From CBFIGX01 sp965662265 (GTDB lineage: Bacteria; Bacteroidota; Bacteroidia; Flavobacteriales; UBA7430): a stretch of DNA of 64,000 nucleotides. Location: NCBI GenBank assembly GCA_965662265.1, contig CBFIGX010000009.1, forward strand, positions 1 through 64,000. Reading direction: 5' to 3'. Positions 26,983 through 36,797 of the stretch are shown piece by piece. How positions within the stretch are numbered: the stretch's first letter is position 1; each line of letters opens with the position of its first letter. A model generated the notes under the pieces. That model was not told the origin of the DNA. It saw nothing but the letters and a program-made list of their open reading frames with translations, and ran no database searches. Both the position numbers and the translations under genes were made by a program.

Positions 26983-28791
26983 ATGTCTTTACAATCTATA
27001 AGAGAACGAATAAATTTAGCGCTATACGACAGTAAACACAAAGTGCTAAGCACATTTAAAATGGGTAGTTTTATTATCGCGAGTATAATTCTATCTATGC
27101 TGATTTACCAATTTGGATTTGAGACCTCTTCACAAACAAGTTCATGGATAATATTAAGTGTAAAATCAAGTTTATTTTTTTACATTCTAAAATATTTAGC
27201 TGATGTATTATATTCCTACGAACCTATTAAGTTTATTAAAAGTTCAAAGTTTGAAGGTTTATTACTTTTATTAATAATTATCAACGCTCTTTCGTCTTTA
27301 TTCTTTGACCAATCATTGTTAAAATGGTTAGGATATAAGCTTGAATTATTTCAGTTAGAAAACTTCTACTTGATGTTTATCCAGTTTTATTTTTTTGTAA
27401 TTCTTGGAATAGAAATCACTAAAATAAGCACTAAGATTAGCTTCCTCAAGATGAATCCTGCGCAAATGTTAATATCATCTTTTGGGATACTAATTGCAAT
27501 TGGAACAGGATTTTTGATGATGCCAGAGATGACAACAGAAGTGGATAACATGCCTTTTTTCGATGCACTATTTACTTCAATTAGCGCCAGTTGTGTAACA
27601 GGATTAATTATTGTTGATACGGCTACATACTTTTCTCAAAAAGGACATATTGTAATTATGACTCTAATCCAATTAGGAGGATTAAATATTATTTCTTTTG
27701 CAACGCTATTTGCAATATTTTCAAAAAAAGGTCTAGGGATAAAACATCAAACTATACTTCAAGAAAGCTATAGTTCTGAATCTTTATTAAGCAGTAAAGG
27801 ATTGTTTCGCAAAGTTTTTTTATTTAGCTTATTTATTGAAATTATAGGTGTTGTTCTGATCTATTTTTCTTGGAGTCCAGATGTAAAATTTGAGCATTTA
27901 GAGGATCAATTATTTTACTCCGTTTTTCACTCAATATCTGCATACAATAATGCTGGGTTTACTTTATTTACAGATGGGCTATTCAACGCTATGTTTAACG
28001 AGTCGTATAACATGCATCTAGTAATAGCTTTGTTAATAATACTGGGTGCAATAGGCTTTCCAGTCATAGAAGACATTCTCAGCATTAAGAGGCTCAAAAG
28101 AGCTCTATTTAAGAAGAATTTCGGACTCAAATTGAATACTCGAATTTCTTTATATACTTCGGTTGTTTTAATAATTGCAGGTATGATGATGTTTTATTTT
28201 TTAGAACAAAACAATACACTTAATAATATGTCTATATACGCTCAGCTTACTACCTCATTCTTCCAATCTGTTACTAGAACTGCTGGATTTAATACAGTTG
28301 ATATTGCTTTAGTGGGGACACCTATGTTACTAATATTCATATTCCTAATGTTTATCGGTGGTGCTCCTGGGTCATTTGGGGGCGGTATTAAAACATCAAC
28401 ATTTACACTCATTATATTTTCGGCATTAAATACAATACGTGGTAAAAAAAGTATTGAAATAGAACGCAGAAGTATTCCTTCTGACTTAGTGCATAAAGCA
28501 TTCTCAATTTTTTTATTTGCTGCTTCTTCAATTTTTATAGCTATATTTATTTTAAGCATAAGCGATGGTAACCAAAGTCTATTACCACTAGCATTTGAGG
28601 CTGTATCTGCATTCTCTACTGTTGGGCTTTCTACCGGAATCACAGCAGATTTATCTGTAATCGGTAAAAGTGTTTTAATGCTTTGTATGTTCGTAGGTCG
28701 TGTTGGCACTCTTACGCTAGCATATGCATTAAATAGTAAAATGAAATCTAGCAATTATAAGTATCCTAGAGCTCATATGATGATCGGATAA
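26983..28791 (+). CDS. TrkH/KtrB family potassium transporter
   Basis: The 602-residue membrane protein shows the four selectivity-filter loops of the Trk/Ktr/HKT superfamily: SASCVTGL, YNNAGFTLF, TRTAGFNTVD and AFSTVGLSTG, each with the key Gly. An extra N-terminal region of about 140 residues with several hydrophobic segments precedes the conserved core. K+ (or Na+/K+) uptake normally needs a cytosolic TrkA/KtrA regulator, which is not adjacent here. The ATG lies eight bases after the kinase stop, suggesting cotranscription. Confidence 0.88.
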   Translation: MSLQSIRERINLALYDSKHKVLSTFKMGSFIIASIILSMLIYQFGFETSSQTSSWIILSVKSSLFFYILKYLADVLYSYEPIKFIKSSKFEGLLLLLIIINALSSLFFDQSLLKWLGYKLELFQLENFYLMFIQFYFFVILGIEITKISTKISFLKMNPAQMLISSFGILIAIGTGFLMMPEMTTEVDNMPFFDALFTSISASCVTGLIIVDTATYFSQKGHIVIMTLIQLGGLNIISFATLFAIFSKKGLGIKHQTILQESYSSESLLSSKGLFRKVFLFSLFIEIIGVVLIYFSWSPDVKFEHLEDQLFYSVFHSISAYNNAGFTLFTDGLFNAMFNESYNMHLVIALLIILGAIGFPVIEDILSIKRLKRALFKKNFGLKLNTRISLYTSVVLIIAGMMMFYFLEQNNTLNNMSIYAQLTTSFFQSVTRTAGFNTVDIALVGTPMLLIFIFLMFIGGAPGSFGGGIKTSTFTLIIFSALNTIRGKKSIEIERRSIPSDLVHKAFSIFLFAASSIFIAIFILSISDGNQSLLPLAFEAVSAFSTVGLSTGITADLSVIGKSVLMLCMFVGRVGTLTLAYALNSKMKSSNYKYPRAHMMIG

Positions 28792-28911
28792 GAGACACAA
28801 ATATTGAGGTTTTTTAAATAGTTATTAATCAATGTATCAAGAATTTTAAACCTCATTCAAGAATAGGATGTGTTTTTTTCTAAACAACTAATAAAATAGA
28901 AATTAAGTCAC

Positions 28912-28919
28912 TATTTTTG
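28912..28919 (+). promoter_or_regulatory. -7 promoter motif for ubiE
   Basis: TATTTTTG, fitting TAnnTTTG, 15 bases before the proposed TTG start. The predicted leader is about ten bases long. Confidence 0.5.
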
Positions 28920-28933
28920 TATAAAATTCAACT

Positions 28934-29662
28934 TTGAAAAAATCTGTAAAACCATACAAAAGCTCTTCGTTAAGTAAAAAAGATCAAGTGGCAAAAATGT
29001 TTGATAACATTTCTGGTAAATACGACTTTTTGAATCACTTTCTTTCTTTGGGAATAGATATATATTGGCGAAAAAGATTAGTGAATCTTGTAAAAAAACA
29101 TAAGCCTAAAACAATCCTAGACGTAGCAACTGGCACAGCAGATTTAGCAATAGCAATGCTTAAAACTAAGCCAGAACATATCACAGGAATTGATATCTCG
29201 AAAGGAATGCTCAAGGTTGGTCATGAAAAAATTAATTCCAAGAATCTAGATCACATTATATCATTACAACATGGAGACTCAGAAAACCTTCCATTTAAAG
29301 ATAACTCTTTTGATGTGGTATGTGTGAGTTTTGGAGTAAGAAACTTTGAGCAACTAGAAAAAGGATTAGGTGAAATGTTACGTGTACTAAAACCTCAAGG
29401 ACACCTATATATATTAGAGTTTTCTCAACCAACTTCCGTTCCTTTCAAACAATTGTATCATTTTTACTCTAAATACATTTTACCCCTTATAGGACGTATT
29501 ATTTCAAAAGATAATTCAGCTTACTCATATCTTCCAGAATCTGTAGGTGCTTTTCCTTACGGGAAAGAATTAAATACGATTATAGAGAATTGTGGTTACC
29601 ATAATGCAAAAAACATCCCACTTACTCTAGGAATTGCATCTATTTACACTGCCTCAAAATGA
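28934..29662 (+). CDS. ubiE: demethylmenaquinone methyltransferase UbiE/MenG (TTG start)
   Basis: This 242-residue SAM methyltransferase has motif I ILDVATGTADLA (61-72), GDSENLPFKDNSFDVV and the family's RVLKPQGHLYILEF. It carries out C-methylation in menaquinone synthesis. No ATG fits: the frame opens at TTG, and the encoded N-terminus (KKSVKPY, then QVAKMFD) matches where flavobacterial homologs begin, whereas the first internal ATG would cut off 21 residues. Its stop overlaps the porT start (ATGA), the usual flavobacterial arrangement. Confidence 0.92.
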   Translation: MKKSVKPYKSSSLSKKDQVAKMFDNISGKYDFLNHFLSLGIDIYWRKRLVNLVKKHKPKTILDVATGTADLAIAMLKTKPEHITGIDISKGMLKVGHEKINSKNLDHIISLQHGDSENLPFKDNSFDVVCVSFGVRNFEQLEKGLGEMLRVLKPQGHLYILEFSQPTSVPFKQLYHFYSKYILPLIGRIISKDNSAYSYLPESVGAFPYGKELNTIIENCGYHNAKNIPLTLGIASIYTASK

Positions 29663-30357
29663 AAATACTAATTACCATTCTTATTGGTTTGACTTTCAGC
29701 AGCTATAGCTTTGGACAAAAGCAAAAGGTTTTAGCGCAAAGCAATTATGATTATATTCCACTTCATTTTGGAATGTCTCTTGACTTTAGTTCACATAACT
29801 TAGTTCCAATAATGAAAAATAATTTTCAATCTAATACGGATTTGCTTAGTGTAGAAACTGTTGATGATCTGGGGCTAGGTGTTGCATTTGTATTACCTGA
29901 TTTAAGGCTGAACAATAGACTAAACCTTCGTCATATATTTTCTATAAACACTATACAACGCAATATTATATACAGATTTGACCCTGCTATAGATGGACCA
30001 AGTGAAGTCAAACAAACAGTAGAATCTTGGTTTGTAGAATCTGCCTTTCATATCAAATATAGAGCAGACAGAATAAATAATTCCAGAGTATTTATTTTTT
30101 TTGGTCCTAGCTTTGGAATTGATATGGCATCTGAAAAAGATGTTGAAAACGAAAAAATATTTAAACTTAATCGATCAAACTTTGCGCTTGAAGTAGGTGC
30201 AGGTTGTGATTTCTACTTCGAATATTTTAAATTAGGCCCTCAAATTAAATATTCTTACGGCTTAAAGAACCTAATTGTTCAAGATGGCACCATATATACC
30301 AGCCCGCTAGAAGCCTTTTATACCAGAGGGTTTCAATTCTCACTAACTTTTGAGTAA
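29659..30357 (+). CDS. porT: PorT/SprT, type IX secretion system outer-membrane protein
   Basis: The 232-residue protein has a signal peptide ending YSFGQ and a predicted eight-stranded beta-barrel (alternating strands with HFGMSLDF, FVLPDLRLNNRLNLR, GPQIKYSYG), ending FSLTFE. PorT/SprT is needed for T9SS secretion and gliding in Bacteroidota and is typically encoded directly after ubiE, as here (four-base overlap). It supports the reading of the window's sorting-tail proteins as T9SS cargo. Confidence 0.88.
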   Translation: MKILITILIGLTFSSYSFGQKQKVLAQSNYDYIPLHFGMSLDFSSHNLVPIMKNNFQSNTDLLSVETVDDLGLGVAFVLPDLRLNNRLNLRHIFSINTIQRNIIYRFDPAIDGPSEVKQTVESWFVESAFHIKYRADRINNSRVFIFFGPSFGIDMASEKDVENEKIFKLNRSNFALEVGAGCDFYFEYFKLGPQIKYSYGLKNLIVQDGTIYTSPLEAFYTRGFQFSLTFE

Positions 30358-31919
30358 TGAGAGAAGAAATTAATGTTAGTTTATCTCCAAAATCTGCCAC
30401 TGAAATTAATGCTATAAAAATTTCTGCAGCAAAAAAACTAAACATTAGACCTGAAAATATTAGCGATGTTAAAGTTTTGAAAAAATCTATTGACGCTCGC
30501 TCCCGAAAAATTTCCATCCACCTTCGTATTGCTGTATACACATCAGGAGAAATACACAAAACTGATAATTACAAAAAGGAATACCCAGATGTAAAAAATT
30601 GTACTCCAATACTAATTGTTGGTGCAGGGCCAGCTGGAATGTTTGCAGCACTAAGACTCATTGAAAAAGGATTAAAACCTGTTGTTATAGAAAGAGGTAA
30701 AGACGTTATTCAACGACGTAAAGATTTAGCTAAAATTCATAACCACAAAGTTAATCCTGACTCGAATTACTGCTTTGGTGAGGGAGGTGCTGGGACTTAT
30801 TCAGATGGTAAGTTATACACACGCTCAAAAAAAAGGGGCTCAGTAAAACGCATCCTAGAAATATTAATAGATCACGGAGCTGTAGAAGATATTATGATAG
30901 ATGCTCAACCGCATATTGGAACGAATAAGCTTCCTAAAATTATTGCGAAGATGAGAGAAACCATACTTCAGTCAGGGGGGGAAATTCATTTCAATTGTCG
31001 AGTTGAGGATTTCATTATTAATAACAATGAAATTAAAGGGCTTATTGATCAAAATAAAAATAAAATTCATGGACACTCGGTGATTTTAGCAACAGGCCAT
31101 TCTGCTAGAGATATATTTCACTTATTTGTTAAACACAAGCTCATTATTGAAGCTAAATCATTTGCTGTGGGTGTACGAATCGAGCACCCTCAACCAATTA
31201 TTGATCAAACCCAATATCATTGTGATATCAGAAGCAGATATTTACCAGCAGCATCCTACAAATTAGTCCATCAAGTCAAGGGCAAAGGTGTTTTCTCTTT
31301 TTGTATGTGCCCAGGGGGGCAGATAGTTCCTTCAGCTACTTCAGCAGGTGAAGTAATTGTGAATGGTATGTCAGCATCTACACGAAGTTCACGTTATGCC
31401 AATTCTGGAATGGTGGTAGCAATCGACTCTGATGACTTACCTAACTACAATAAATACGGCCCATTATCAGGTCTTAAATTTCAACAAGATGTAGAAAAAA
31501 TGGCCTGGTTGGCTGGTGGTCAAACACAAGCAGCTCCGGCCCAACGAATGGTAGATTTTACTACAAATATGTTTTCAAACAATCTCAACGACTGTTCATA
31601 TATTCCTGGTATAAATTCTGCGCCCTTACACGAACTATTACCTAAGTTCATAGGGGAAAGACTTCAGGAAGGGTTTAAAGCCTTTGGAAGAAAGATGAAA
31701 GGTTATTATACAAATGAGGCTAATATACTAGGTGTTGAATCTAGAACCTCCTCCCCTGTACGCATCCCCAGACATGATAAACTTCTTAATCATCCTCAAA
31801 TTACTAACCTTTATCCTTGTGGGGAAGGCGCAGGATACGCTGGAGGAATTGTTTCTGCAGCAATAGACGGTGAGCGATGTGCAGAGGCCATAAAACTTAA
31901 AATTAATACGAATATCTAA
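30357..31919 (+). CDS. FAD-dependent dehydrogenase (COG2509 type)
   Basis: The 520-residue protein has an N-terminal extension of about 83 residues, the dinucleotide-binding GAGPAG (89-94), CFGEGGAGTYSDGKLYT near 140 and a C-terminal GEGAGYAGGIVSAAIDG that closes the FAD site. The family is widespread and its substrate is not established. The ATG overlaps the porT stop by one base (TAATG), suggesting translational coupling with ubiE-porT. Two internal runs of six or seven G encode Gly-Gly. Confidence 0.85.
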   Translation: MREEINVSLSPKSATEINAIKISAAKKLNIRPENISDVKVLKKSIDARSRKISIHLRIAVYTSGEIHKTDNYKKEYPDVKNCTPILIVGAGPAGMFAALRLIEKGLKPVVIERGKDVIQRRKDLAKIHNHKVNPDSNYCFGEGGAGTYSDGKLYTRSKKRGSVKRILEILIDHGAVEDIMIDAQPHIGTNKLPKIIAKMRETILQSGGEIHFNCRVEDFIINNNEIKGLIDQNKNKIHGHSVILATGHSARDIFHLFVKHKLIIEAKSFAVGVRIEHPQPIIDQTQYHCDIRSRYLPAASYKLVHQVKGKGVFSFCMCPGGQIVPSATSAGEVIVNGMSASTRSSRYANSGMVVAIDSDDLPNYNKYGPLSGLKFQQDVEKMAWLAGGQTQAAPAQRMVDFTTNMFSNNLNDCSYIPGINSAPLHELLPKFIGERLQEGFKAFGRKMKGYYTNEANILGVESRTSSPVRIPRHDKLLNHPQITNLYPCGEGAGYAGGIVSAAIDGERCAEAIKLKINTNI

Positions 31920-31948
31920 TTTTCAGAAGCTCAAGTATATAAATCTAA

Positions 31949-32725
31949 CTACAATTTTAGTTTAAAAGATTCAGTTGTATAATTCCATTCTACAGCATTC
32001 GTGTTTAACATTTCATTTAGCTTATTCCCATTTTTAAGCTCTAATACATCTAAAACATTAAAATTAGATGTCTCATCAATCCAAAAAATACGATCTGCTA
32101 TTTGCATAGCAACAGCCCAGTCATGAGTGCTCATAATAATTGATTTTGAGGTTTGTTGAGTTAATTTTTTTAACAATACACAAACTTCCATTGTATGAGC
32201 CAAATCTAAAAATGCTGTAGGCTCATCCAGTAATAATAAATCTGTTTCTTGAGCTAAAGATCTTGCCAAGATAACACGCTGGCGTTCTCCGTCACTTAAT
32301 TCTGCTATCCATCTATCTGCGTATTGAATTGCTCCTACTTGAGTTAAAGCAAATTCTATAATGGATTTATCTGCCGCAGAAAGTTTTGTGTTCCATGACA
32401 TATAAGGATATCGACCTGTAGAAACAACATCTCTTACTTTCATGTTTACATGGCTAATAGAATCCGTTAAAACTACTGCCATATGCTTAGCTTTATCTTC
32501 AGCTCTAATTGATTCTAATGGTTTTCCTTTCAATACAATGTCACCAGAGATGATAGGTAAAATTCCCATAAGTGATTTTAGTAACGTAGACTTGCCCTTA
32601 CCATTTGAGCCAAGAATACATATGAGTTCGCCTGAGTAAATATCAAAAGATATGTCATTAAGCACAACTTGGTTATTATACCCAACAGCAACCTTATTAA
32701 GTGTTATGTATTTCTTATTATCCAA
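31949..32725 (-). CDS. btuD: ABC transporter ATPase of the B12 uptake system
   Basis: A 258-residue ATPase with Walker A GSNGKGKST near 38-46, a signature of LSDGERQR form and Walker B LLLLDEPTAFLD. It belongs to the FecE/BtuD group that powers siderophore or cobalamin import. It overlaps the permease gene by eight bases and is the last gene of the riboswitch-controlled operon, so B12 is the expected substrate. Confidence 0.9.
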   Translation of the reverse strand: MDNKKYITLNKVAVGYNNQVVLNDISFDIYSGELICILGSNGKGKSTLLKSLMGILPIISGDIVLKGKPLESIRAEDKAKHMAVVLTDSISHVNMKVRDVVSTGRYPYMSWNTKLSAADKSIIEFALTQVGAIQYADRWIAELSDGERQRVILARSLAQETDLLLLDEPTAFLDLAHTMEVCVLLKKLTQQTSKSIIMSTHDWAVAMQIADRIFWIDETSNFNVLDVLELKNGNKLNEMLNTNAVEWNYTTESFKLKL

Positions 32726-33710
32726 GATTTTTCTTCTTTATTAAAAAATAAATTACAAATGGTGCTCCAAAAAGGGATGTTATACTGTTTATAGGTAAAA
32801 CTGTATCGAAACCTGGTGCTTGAGCTATCATATCACATACCAATGCAATTACGGCCCCCAATAAGGCCGTTAGTGGAATTGTAATTTTGTGATCAGACTC
32901 TTCTACCCATAAACGAACCAAGTGAGGAACTGCCATACCGATAAATGCGATAGGACCACAGTAAGCAGTAATCCAAGCCACTAAAATACCAACTACAATT
33001 AATAATTGAAAGCGTATAGCTCTAATTGAAATTCCTAGGCTTTGGGCATATGCCTCACCAAGCAACAAACTATTAAGCGATTTTGATCTTGTATAAGCAA
33101 AAAATAATGCAGCTAGAATAACTGGAATCATAATTTGTAAATCAAGCCATTCTGTTTTTGCAAATGAACCTAAACCCCACAACACAAAGGATTGAATTTC
33201 TTGAGACCGAGAAAAATATTGAAGAACACCAACTAAGGCACTTGTTAGATATGATACCATTAATCCTAAAATGAGTAGACTAACAGATGTTTTGAAACGT
33301 TTTGAAGCCCATATCATTAGGAGTAATACAAGTAATGCGCCTATACTAGCTGCTATTGGTGTTGATAGTATAAACATACCAGAAAAGCTTAATAGTAGTA
33401 TTGCAACCCCTAAACTTGCTCCTGAGCTAATACCTAGCACATATGGCCCGGCAAGTGGGTTTCTAAAAAAACTCTGCATAAGTAAACCTGAAACTGACAG
33501 AGCCGCTCCAGAAATTAATGCCGTTAGTGCCTTTGGTAACCTATATTCGAATAATATTGTCCCATAGATCGGATTAGACCAACCCTTGCCCATTAAAAAA
33601 TTAATAATATCGAAAAATGGAATACTAACAGACCCCAATAATAGATCAGCTAAAAGTACCATAAACAGTACTATAACTATTGATGTGTAACGCTTAGAGA
33701 CTTTACTCAT
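32718..33710 (-). CDS. btuC: ABC transporter permease, FecCD/BtuC family
   Basis: The 330-residue protein has about ten hydrophobic segments and family marks such as EYRLPKALTALISGAALS, GNPLAGPY-like NPLAGPYVLGISSGA, and GPIAFIGMAVPHLVR near 265. It forms the membrane channel for cobalamin import with BtuD. It overlaps both neighbours by eight bases. Confidence 0.92.
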   Translation of the reverse strand: MSKVSKRYTSIVIVLFMVLLADLLLGSVSIPFFDIINFLMGKGWSNPIYGTILFEYRLPKALTALISGAALSVSGLLMQSFFRNPLAGPYVLGISSGASLGVAILLLSFSGMFILSTPIAASIGALLVLLLMIWASKRFKTSVSLLILGLMVSYLTSALVGVLQYFSRSQEIQSFVLWGLGSFAKTEWLDLQIMIPVILAALFFAYTRSKSLNSLLLGEAYAQSLGISIRAIRFQLLIVVGILVAWITAYCGPIAFIGMAVPHLVRLWVEESDHKITIPLTALLGAVIALVCDMIAQAPGFDTVLPINSITSLFGAPFVIYFLIKKKNLG

Positions 33711-34806
33711 TTTCCAAAGCTTTATAGTACATCAATTCTCTATCAGGCAGTAGATTAGGATGAAAAATAGCTATCAAATCTGCTAAAACTTCATCAACAT
33801 GAAGTAACCCAGTCTCCCAATAGTCATTTGCACCTAAAGAACTTAAACGAGCATTATTGTTGTAAGATTGTTTCTTTTTAAATGCATCAAATAATCGCAT
33901 ATCAGGCAAGACTTCCTCTACTTCTTTGTATGAAGAAAAAGCACCAGTATTAATCCACATATCACTATCGTATGCGTTAGCATAAACAATCTCCCAATCT
34001 AAAACTTTACTATCAACAGATATATCATTAGACCATGGATAATTTCCACCAGCATCTCTAATAAAACGAGCAGAATATGATTGACCTCCTGGTAAATGCC
34101 ATTGCTCTTTGAAAGGCATATTTATTAATATTTTAGGCCTATTACTAAGACTATCCGTTTTACTTTTTAACAGTTCATAGTTTGTTTGAATGGAACTAAA
34201 AATTCGTACTGCTTCTTTTTCTAAACCAAAAAAAGCTGCTACAAATTTAATCCACTCAGCTCTACCAAGAGGATGTTCTTCTAAATATTCATAGGCATAA
34301 ACAAAGCGGATATTTGGATACATGACGTCCAACTCTCTTTGATAGTCTTGCCATCCGAAAGTTAATACCATATCTAAATCAGCCATCAATAAAGCTTCAT
34401 GGTTTAACTTTTCTATACTACCTAACTCTGGTATCTGCTGTGATTTAATAATTCGTCTGATTTCAGGTGAGTATATATAATCATACTCTCCAATAGCTTG
34501 AAGTTTATCTAATAATCCCAGCTCGGCAAGATAACTCAAATATACTGATGATAATACGGCCATTCTAGAGGCTGGGGTTACCAGTGTATCTTCCTCTAAG
34601 TATAGGGTGTAATGTTGAAGGGTATCTTTTTTATTTGCTGCGAAAACAATTATCTCTTTATAGCTCTTGTAGTAATTAACACAAAATCTTTCTGCGTAAG
34701 ACAAATTCATCGTACTATGTGGCTTCATATCATGTGATAATTTGTGCTCAGACTGATTACATGAAATACAAAGAATCAAAATAATATTTAGCACAAAAAA
34801 CTTCAT
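33703..34806 (-). CDS. btuF: substrate-binding lipoprotein of B12 ABC transporter (BtuF-like)
   Basis: A 367-residue lipoprotein (signal MKFFVLNIILILCISC, lipobox Cys16) with the two-lobe periplasmic-binding fold of the BtuF/FhuD class: SRMAVLSSVYLSYLAELGLL, then MADLDMVLTFGWQ, and HLPGGQSYSARFIRDAGG. It would capture cobalamin in the periplasm and deliver it to BtuCD. Its end overlaps btuC and its ATG overlaps the upstream stop by one base. Confidence 0.87.
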   Translation of the reverse strand: MKFFVLNIILILCISCNQSEHKLSHDMKPHSTMNLSYAERFCVNYYKSYKEIIVFAANKKDTLQHYTLYLEEDTLVTPASRMAVLSSVYLSYLAELGLLDKLQAIGEYDYIYSPEIRRIIKSQQIPELGSIEKLNHEALLMADLDMVLTFGWQDYQRELDVMYPNIRFVYAYEYLEEHPLGRAEWIKFVAAFFGLEKEAVRIFSSIQTNYELLKSKTDSLSNRPKILINMPFKEQWHLPGGQSYSARFIRDAGGNYPWSNDISVDSKVLDWEIVYANAYDSDMWINTGAFSSYKEVEEVLPDMRLFDAFKKKQSYNNNARLSSLGANDYWETGLLHVDEVLADLIAIFHPNLLPDRELMYYKALENE

Positions 34807-35801
34807 TAGTCAATAAAATCAAATTCTGAAGGAATAATACCAAGCTCCCACTCGTCAATTAACACAAATGCAGTATCGTAAACATACACAGCACCATTTT
34901 GGATATAATCTTTAGCATCAGCTACATATAGTTTTTCATCATTATAAGTTAATCCATAGAAAAGCCTTCCTCCAGATGGTATAATTGGCAATGTATCTAA
35001 ATGATCTGCATATTGATGGATTTGCCAAACGCCATCAGACAAGAAGTAAATATTCTCGCCAGTTGGACTAATACATAAATTACTAGGATTTTGATTAGAA
35101 AACTCATAGGAGAATAGTTGCTCAAATGAAGAGTTTACAGCTCTTATTATCCCGTTTCCATCTTTGGTTCCACTTAACCAAATTCGATCTTGATTATCTT
35201 TTTTTAATGATGAGATTGTGAATCCACAATAGTATGTAGAGACAATTTGATCAGAATTACTATCTACAAGTACTAAGTTTTCGGTTTCTCGATTTGTAAC
35301 ATAGACTATATCACCTATTTGAACCATCTCTTCTGACCACCCAGGTAAATTTATAAAAGATGTTACTTCATATGATCCTAAATCAAGAATAGCAATTTTA
35401 TTAGAATATAAGTCGCTTACATAAGCCTTTTCACTGGAAATAAAATGAATATATCGTGGCGACATTAAACCTGTAATTGTTTCAATTAATTGGAAAGTAT
35501 TGACGTCAACAACTTCTATTTTCCCAGAATTATTTAGTACTAGAAATGCTTTGTCTTCATATATACTGATAGATTGAAGGACATCACCTAAGGGGCGATT
35601 GTTGGCATTTTGAAATACATTATTTTGCATTTCATTAGTTAAGGCATCAAAAAAACTAACTGAAGCATTACCCCATTGAAAGTTACCTTCATTATTAATA
35701 AGTATACCTTCTGAAAGGTGATATGATTGATACGTAATGTCTTTTTTATCACATGATGATGCCATGAGAATAATGAAAAAATATGTGTTGAAATATTTCA
35801 T
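34806..35801 (-). CDS. btuG: YncE-like beta-propeller surface lipoprotein (DUF5074, BtuG-like)
   Basis: I use the ATG at 35801, which gives a lipoprotein signal (MKYFNTYFFIILMASSC); the longer reading would begin inside the upstream gene. The mature part shows repeating propeller blades (ISIYEDKAFLVLNNSGKIEVVD, EKAYVSDLYSNKIAILDL, DIVYVTNRETENLVLVDS). In Bacteroides, BtuG is a surface propeller that binds B12 with extreme affinity beside BtuB. Position in this riboswitch operon supports the same role. The name is by analogy; binding is not shown. Confidence 0.78.
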   Translation of the reverse strand: MKYFNTYFFIILMASSCDKKDITYQSYHLSEGILINNEGNFQWGNASVSFFDALTNEMQNNVFQNANNRPLGDVLQSISIYEDKAFLVLNNSGKIEVVDVNTFQLIETITGLMSPRYIHFISSEKAYVSDLYSNKIAILDLGSYEVTSFINLPGWSEEMVQIGDIVYVTNRETENLVLVDSNSDQIVSTYYCGFTISSLKKDNQDRIWLSGTKDGNGIIRAVNSSFEQLFSYEFSNQNPSNLCISPTGENIYFLSDGVWQIHQYADHLDTLPIIPSGGRLFYGLTYNDEKLYVADAKDYIQNGAVYVYDTAFVLIDEWELGIIPSEFDFID

Positions 35802-36757
35802 TATCGTATAATAAGTTTTTGTTGACCCCATAACCCATTGATACGATATCTTAAAATATAGAGTCCTTCAGAATTTATATAGTTAGATATTTGATAATAA
35901 TTAAGTAAAGGGAGTTCAATTAATCTTGCATCATAAGTTATCAGTTGGACTTTTTCAATGTTAGAAGGTGGTAAAAAAAAGAAACCAGCATCTATATTTA
36001 CAGGGTTTGGGTAAATGAGAACTGAATTATCCTCTAGTATACCTAACTCATTTTGATGAATAATTCCAACTGCATCAACATCAAAGCCACCAGATTCATA
36101 GGGAGTTGGCCATGGATCATTAATCATTCTACCCTCAGAATCATAATTAGCGTAGTCTGGTAAAATAGATCCAATAACATCTACTAGCCTAATATGACTA
36201 ATGTTTGAAACATCTAATCCTTCTTCTATACTCAATTCTGATAAATCAAATGGTGTTCCCCACTGAGCTGGATACTTTCCTGCAAGATTATGGATGTGTT
36301 TGGTATCTAATGAACCAAAAGCACCTATTTGATTTACAGTATGAGTCAAAGACACTGATGGAAATCGATAAAAGCTTTGTCCATCAGAACTAACTTCCAC
36401 AAAAGCTAACTCTAAAAAGTTGTCTGTAAAACCATTTTCAAATACAGCAAAATCGTAACCTGGACCATCGTATATTGTTTGTTCAAAAGTAAATGTTGCC
36501 TTGCCCCCATCACCTAAACTCAACACTGCAGGATTGGGACTTCCATAGGTGTCTTGAGGTTCACCATATGTGGTAAAGAGTAAACTAGAGTCAGCACAGT
36601 TTTGCATGCCACGCTCAATAAATACGCTATCTGCCCATGACACAAAAACCGAAGAATTCATTGGGATAGCTATACAACCAACTTCTCCTATTGCTGGAGC
36701 ATATTGAGCATTTAAGACACTACTTATAAAAAAACAAACAATCCAATTCTTCTTCAT
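35801..36757 (-). CDS. T9SS-secreted protein of unknown function in the B12 uptake operon
   Basis: The 318-residue product has a signal peptide ending VLNAQ, a central region (about 40-235) with YDGPGYDFAVFENGF, FVEVSSDGQSFYRF, IRLVDVIGS and GGFDVDAVGII, and a type A sorting domain starting at VLIYPNPV (about 245-318). The central part looks like a jelly-roll or discoidin-like beta fold. I do not know a named function. It lies between the BtuH-like and BtuG-like genes under a cobalamin riboswitch, so a role in surface capture of B12 is inferred. The overlap with btuG is one base. Confidence 0.8.
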   Translation of the reverse strand: MKKNWIVCFFISSVLNAQYAPAIGEVGCIAIPMNSSVFVSWADSVFIERGMQNCADSSLLFTTYGEPQDTYGSPNPAVLSLGDGGKATFTFEQTIYDGPGYDFAVFENGFTDNFLELAFVEVSSDGQSFYRFPSVSLTHTVNQIGAFGSLDTKHIHNLAGKYPAQWGTPFDLSELSIEEGLDVSNISHIRLVDVIGSILPDYANYDSEGRMINDPWPTPYESGGFDVDAVGIIHQNELGILEDNSVLIYPNPVNIDAGFFFLPPSNIEKVQLITYDARLIELPLLNYYQISNYINSEGLYILRYRINGLWGQQKLIIR

Positions 36758-36797
36758 AAATTTACACCTATCGATGAATAGCTTTTAGCTTTAGCGT

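Noticed and set aside
28805..28855. Inverted repeat TGAGGTTT / AAACCTCA between the K+ transporter and ubiE
   Set aside because: Only eight pairs across a 35-base loop with no clean T-run; probably chance in A/T-rich DNA.
30975..31320. G7 and G6 runs in the FAD dehydrogenase gene as slippage sites
   Set aside because: They encode conserved Gly-Gly positions in a core enzyme and occur without any leader element.
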